A stretch of DNA of 64,000 nt. It comes from Cryptomeria japonica (taxonomy: Eukaryota > Streptophyta > Pinopsida > Cupressales > Cupressaceae). The notes under the pieces were generated by a model that did no database searches, had not been told where the DNA came from, and worked only from the letters and a program-made list of their open reading frames with translations. Where the stretch lies: the NCBI RefSeq assembly GCF_030272615.1, contig NC_081410.1, positions 220,397,415 to 220,461,414 on the forward strand, read 5' to 3'. The translations under genes and the position numbers were made by a program. Shown here one piece after another: positions 59,095 through 64,000 of this stretch. The first letter of the stretch is position 1, and each line of letters begins with the position of its first letter.

Positions 59095-60155
59095 TGTTGT
59101 TTTCAGGGGTAAATTCAATCATAAAATCAATTAGATTATAAGAGTGAATCACAACTCTAATCTAATTAAAAATTCTCCTCAATGACAATGAAATAATGCT
59201 TAAATCAATTGAATGACAAAACTCTAATTGAACTCCCTGAATCGATTCAACAAATCTTCCATTGCTCTTCTCTGAATTGTGTATGTAGGTGGGTCTCAGG
59301 TGTGGCACTAGGATTTCCTACATAAGTTAGATAATTATTTTGAAGATAGTGATTCTAGATTGAAATCAGGAAATAAGCCTTGCTTTTATAGATTTTTAGG
59401 TGGGGGGGGGGGGGGGGGGGAATTGAACTGAAGTGCTAATTGATAGATAACTGATTGTGATTGATCAGTTAAGTGGATTGATTGATCTGTTAACATGATA
59501 GATTGATTTGTTAGCTCATTTGATTGATTGGTAGACTGAATTGATTAGCCAATTGACTAGATTGATTGAGGAGAAGACTGAATTGATTGATTAGTTAGAA
59601 AAGGTGATTTGGAGTGAAAAGGGGAGATTGGAGAGTTAACTGATTTGATCAATCAGTTCTGATTTTCAACATGTGCTATAGGAGATTGAATTGAAATTCA
59701 TTTTCATTTTGATTTGAATTTGAATTTGGATTTTCAAATGCTGAAATACACATGAGATTAACTGAAATTTATTGAAATTTAGATTTGGTGAAATGTGAAT
59801 TTGGGAAAATGAAATTAGATAGAATTAGTTGAAATTCAAATTTGGGGAATTGGAGGAATGAATGAATGAATTAAATAATTTAAATAAAATTATTTAATCA
59901 TTACGAATAAGATTAATTAAATAATAAAGATTATTTAATTAGAGGAATCAATCATAATTAATTAAATAATTAATATTTGAGAAGGGGGTAAATGATGAAT
60001 TGATAAAGAGGAAATTGAATAATTAATAATGATTAAAACTGATGATTGAATTAGTTTAGAAGAACAAATTAGCTTAATTAAATAATTAAACAATTATTTA
60101 ACTAATAAGATGATAAATTAGTACATGATTGACAAGACATTTTTAGGTGTCTACA
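59095..60155 (-). repeat. 3' LTR of a minus-strand Tat-type gypsy element
   Basis: On the minus strand it starts TGTAGACACCTAAAAATGTC (60155) and ends GGGGTAAATTC... CCTGAAAACAACA (59095). A polypurine tract, CAAAGAGGGGCAAA, lies immediately upstream (minus sense) at 60156-60169, so the internal region is to the right and this is the 3' LTR. Contains a G homopolymer (about 59402-59420) and a GATTGA-rich stretch (59440-59600). The element's left flank is GTGAT; the other end is beyond the window. Confidence 0.65.
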
Positions 60156-60169
60156 TTTGCCCCTCTTTG
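60156..60169 (-). promoter_or_regulatory. Polypurine tract of the Tat element
   Basis: CAAAGAGGGGCAAA on the minus strand, directly abutting the LTR start TGTAGACACC. Confidence 0.65.
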
Positions 60170-60949
60170 ATACAATGTTGAAATGACGTTGTTTCAAAGA
60201 AAACGAAAAAAGTTTGCCCCAGTATGTCCCGATGACACTTTAGGTGTAAATATGCCCCCTCGGGAAAAGTGGTTGAAAAATTATGGAATTGAGACCATTT
60301 TTTCTGATACAATGCTAGTGAGCAATCGTTTCAAGTTTAATGCAATTTCAATTTCATTTGATCTACCTACAAGTGCACTGAAGTTCAGGGGGACCATGAT
60401 CGTCAGAGTATTTGCATTCATTTGAGTTCTTGGAGTTCCTTTTGATTTTCGAGCTTTCCTACGACTTTGTGAGAATCATGGTTGGCTTTCGAGCGTGATT
60501 GCACTTATCTGATCATGTCCGGTCATACCAGAGACCACCCGGGATTGGAGGCATAGTATGTATTCTAAAAAAATTGCTCGTTTTTGCCTGCTTGTGCTAA
60601 ATTTTCTAAATTTTGTTCAGAGCTTCCAATTTTATGTGATGCGCAATTGTAGATCGATCTATTCGCATTTGTCTTTATTAATTCATAATTATTTTGGTTC
60701 ATGCACCTCTACTATTTTAATTTGCATTTGTATTTAATGGTTTTGTATGTAATGATGCACATTTGTTCTCAATAATTTACATTTGTCTTAATCGATGCAC
60801 AATTTCTATTATTGGTTTGCATTTGTGTTTATTAGTTCGCGTATGTCATAACTAGTTTGGATTTATTGATTAGGTTGATTTTTTAATATGTATGATTGAA
60901 ATTTATCATGCGAATACTTGTCTGACTTCTTCATTTTTTTCACTTGCAG
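60170..60949. other. Tat internal region between the LTR and the antisense ORF, no gene seen
   Basis: 780 bp. Repeated AGTTTGCCCCAGTATGTCCC-like GC-poor sequence and TTTGCATTTGT words (60660-60850). Ends with TTTTTTTCACTTGCAG at about 60938-60953, a good 3' splice acceptor just before the coding stretch, so part may be an intron of the antisense ORF. Confidence 0.4.
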
Positions 60950-60953
60950 GAGA

Positions 60954-63899
60954 ATCTGAGTGTATTAGTGTGTAGACATACGAGGCCTGATGGTTTTGAT
61001 CTTCAATTCGATTGAGTTTCGAGGATGTTGCTTTGGTTTGGCACGCTAGTTTGTATTATGTATTGCACTTGCCCGAGGTTACAACCAATAGGGCCATGAT
61101 CACAATGTTAATTGAGCACTGGCATTCAGAGACATGTTCATTCCATTTACCTATTGGAGAGGCATCTATCCCTTTGGAGGATGTATGGTGCATCTTGCAC
61201 ATTCCCATTCATGGTACCAGGGTGATATATGATCGTAGAGTTGGGATAGTTGGCATGTGTGAGCTGCGTGAGTGTACAGAGGAGGAGCTCTAGATCAGAG
61301 GCCAATATGAGATACCTTGGGAGGCGATGGATTATGATGACCTCACCATTGTATTATGTAGTATAGTAGCAGGTCTATTGATTCCCAATAGGAGGACACA
61401 TGGGTTCCTAGTTGGTTTAGGCAGAGTTATACATGATATGATTGTGCACAGACGGGTGTTCGCATGGGGTCCTTGTCTACTTGCCACTTTGTACCATCAA
61501 ATGCACGACATTGTTTATCTTAGATAGGGATCTATTGGTGTTAGTTATGACACTAAATGTAAAGTACAAATGCCAATAGCTAACAAGATGAGAGGGGGGG
61601 TGAATCATACAAACTTAAACTTCCACAAAATCAATAGATTCAACCTTGGTAACTTATACTTCATCAACTTAACCAAAAACTGCTAAACATGCAAACTTAT
61701 GAACACATAATCATAATAACACTCATAACACCAGATTTAACGTGGAAACCCAAATAGGGAAAAACCACTGTGGGATTTCGGACCCACTAAGAAATATACT
61801 CTTCTAGAGTATGCTCGGTTAAAAGCAAATCCTATTAAAGATTACAAACACATTGCTAGATGTGACCCGGTTAAGGGATTTCCCTCAGATCTGTTAGGAT
61901 CTTCACTTTGTTAGAAGTGACCTTGTTAAAGGATTTCAAACACTCATTTAGAATGTTACCTTGCTAGAGGGTTTACATATAAGACTGTTAAGTCCACTCG
62001 GTTAAGAGATTTTCTGTCACTTACAAAATAACAGTAATAAAAACCTATCTGCAACTTCACATCTAAAATGCTAAAGCAGATTCTTATTTGCTCAAAACAA
62101 TCTAGTCATAAGACTTATCTTGTCCCTCTGCTGGGCTCTCTACTCTGTTATTCAAACAGGTCTTCAAGCTTCTGTGCTTGGTAATCACTATGTAGCATCC
62201 CTGTGCATACACTTGCCCACATACATTGTTTATCAACAATTCCTTATTTATAAACAATTGCTAACCGTTGAATCTCCTTGATCACATTTCCCATGATCAA
62301 TCTTAGCCATCAGATCTTCAAACTTGACCAGGTTCAATGTATCCTTCCGATCTGAAAATGTTTTACCTTACATCGGGACTTGCATTCCTATCTTGGAACT
62401 TTCACAAGGTTATTGCGGTTCAATCTACGCTATAGATCTTCCTGTCGATTTTCCTTTGCCATAGATCCTTAACAAACTTCATGCACGGCATACCAATCAT
62501 TTATACATTTCCAGCTAATCATTGTCCTTTATTAAATAATGCTTTTATCCATCCAATGCGCACTATCATAACTCGGTTGCAACTCGGTAAATACTAAACT
62601 TTACTTGGTAGACATTTCACCTTCATTAACCGATATCGCTAACCTTAGGGTTTACCGACTAGGTTCTTTGCTCGGTTGCATAGTATAGTATTAACCTTAC
62701 AATCAACAACATATGTAGGATATCAAAACAATCTAAACATCATGATCTCATCATTGTCTAACTCGGTAATAGTTGCCCATTGAATAACTTATTCCTCCCT
62801 TTATTCATCACATTCTTTCTGTGTCTTTTACCGACATCTTAATTCTCTTCTAATCAATCTTCCCAAGATATGGCAACATCATACTGAATCAGATAATCAA
62901 TTTCTTGACATCAATGACAAAATAATGTTATAAAGATAGTTATCATCCTTCTTCAGTTATATCAATAATCTTCAACAACGTTCTCAATATCCTTATTGAA
63001 TATCAACAATCTTTCCTACTCTAATGCCAACAATTGGATGTAGGGTTACACTGCTCCACGTTTGGGTATGGGAGCATATAGCCATTGCTTGATCATTTTT
63101 TCATGTAGAGCTTTAGGATGAGCATCCATATGTGTATAGATATACAAGAGGGACTAGGCATAGGGGTGTAGGGAACACCCTATATTGGAGGCATCAATTT
63201 GATATCTTGTTGTATTTTACATGGAGGCCTTACCTTGGTTGCCTCGGTTGGGCCAATGATGTGCAACACTTGCCTCATTGCAAATAGTGGAGGTATTTGA
63301 TTGGTCGCGATGTGGGTCAGTTTAGGATCATTGATATTCATCTTCCAGATTGTGTACTCCGTCAGTTTGGAGAGATACAGGGCATACCTAATGTGACAAC
63401 CTATTTTTCTTGAATATGTCGGGAGTTTGGGGGTTGGGGATGTGTGTTCAACCACACGCTACAATTTTTGAGTTTGATGCTCTTCTTCCTATGCAGTGGG
63501 GTTGGGGAGTTGGGCCAGCGGATCTAGGGACTACACCTTAGTATGATGGTTGGTGGTTGTCATGCAGACCTGTTCCTTTGACAGATCCTACCATTCCTAA
63601 CTTGCCACGGCAGATTTGACACCTAAGACCATGTGGAGGGAGGGGGAGAGGAGGATGGGATGGAGGAGGAAGATGGGTTGCAACCATTGCTGTAGTGGGT
63701 GAGGAGGAGGAGGTAGAGGAGGAGGAGATAGAGGAAGAGGATGAGGATGTAGACATCGGTGGAGACATTGAATCTGGTAGCAAGGATGATGGTTCATCTT
63801 CTTGATCATTTGATAGCAAGGAAGATGAGGGGGAGAACTCACATGATAGTGGCATGCAAGATCTGGAGGATGCTCTTACTACAGAGGCAGATGCATAGG
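60954..63899 (+). pseudogene. Plant-mobile-domain (PMD) ORF, antisense in the Tat element, split by a solo LTR
   Basis: Coding similarity starts after a splice-acceptor-like CTTGCAG (60953). The piece at 61012-61293 has MITMLIEHWHSETCSFHLPI and GEASIPLEDVWCILHIPIHG, the WhxETxxFHhPhGE...TLxDV..hLxhPhxG signature of the PMD (aminotransferase-like) family. After stops at 61291 and near 61525 and the LTR insertion, it resumes in the same frame at 63038 with LLHVWVWEHI (the family's LLQxWxWEH motif), then PYLGCLGWANDVQHLP, WRYLIGRDVGQFRIIDIHLP and DCVLRQFGEIQGIP. An Asp/Glu-rich tail follows (63690-63830). PMD proteins occur as host genes and as extra ORFs, some antisense, of Tat-lineage Ty3/gypsy elements; position next to the 3' LTR fits the latter. 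Multiple stops: dead copy. Confidence 0.7.
61539..63032 (-). repeat. Solo copia LTR, TSD ATTGG
   Basis: 1,494 bp flanked by ATTGG at 61534-61538 and 63033-63037. On the minus strand it starts TGTTGGCATTAGAGTAGG and ends TAACTAACA-like (CATAACTAACA). It carries a TGTCATTGATGTCA motif near its start and the reverse complement of AACGTGGAAACCCAAATAGG near its end, as in the other copia LTRs. No internal region. Inserted into the PMD ORF. Confidence 0.88.
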
Positions 63900-64000
63900 G
63901 AGGGGATGATGATCATGAGGGGGTGGAGGTGGAGATGGTGAGGATGATGAAGGTGCTAAGAGTGTGGATTTAGAGTTTAGAGGATGTGCTGGTGAGGTTG

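Noticed and set aside
63538-63855. Minus-strand Ser/Pro-rich ORFs
   Set aside because: Antisense of the Asp/Glu-rich tail of the plant-mobile-domain ORF.

Overview
This is repeat-dense nuclear DNA from a plant with a large genome. A gymnosperm (conifer-like) source is my best guess, inferred from deeply nested, old LTR retrotransposons of the copia, chromovirus and Tat types; the sequence does not prove a species. I see no intact host gene, tRNA, rRNA or CRISPR array. Every protein-like stretch is retrotransposon-derived and carries stops or frameshifts.

Left part (1-9657, + strand apart from the last 0.9 kb): two head-to-tail members, A (3' part only) and B (2493-8747), of an unusual non-autonomous LTR element family. 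B has LTRs, a tRNA-Met-type primer site, a gag-like ORF1 (coiled coil plus four CCHC knuckles) and a very long ORF2 of unknown function, with no protease, integrase or reverse transcriptase. A third member, C (47385-55195), has the same plan with clear LTRs and a GGCGG target-site duplication (TSD). Next to B is a minus-strand Tat-like LTR with the start of its gag (8748-9657).

9658-23400 (mostly minus strand): a truncated copia element (9658-14053), then a decayed Tat-type Ty3/gypsy gag (about 14054-20226) with its 5' LTR region (to 22918). This host is riddled with solo LTRs: 15173-16264 (TSD GTGTA), 16569-18451, and nested in the latter 17094-18432 (TSD GCTCT). A tRNA-derived SINE with a 13-bp TSD sits in the Tat LTR, followed by a 430-bp TGTATG array and a chromovirus-like LTR region (23400-26766).

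26767-59094: one copia element whose two LTRs were each split by a later insertion, giving about 32 kb of nesting. The 5' LTR is split by block D (27856-40895), which carries a long unknown ORF and was itself hit by a 3.9-kb element T2 (TSD ATAAG) and an internally deleted chromovirus T3 (TSD AGATT). The copia body (41181-45722) has gag, protease, integrase, RT and RNase H, all decayed. The 3' LTR is split by element E (46254-58884), which contains element C and a short LINE-like insertion with a 15-bp TSD.

59095-64000: the 3' LTR and polypurine tract of a minus-strand Tat element, followed on the + strand by a decayed plant-mobile-domain ORF, antisense to its carrier and interrupted by a solo copia LTR (61539-63032, TSD ATTGG).

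How the parts relate: elements A, B and C have a copia-style TGTTGG LTR start, Met primer site and doubled CAAAGGGGGAG purine tracts like the autonomous copia at 26767-59094, which suggests they were mobilised in trans by such an element.
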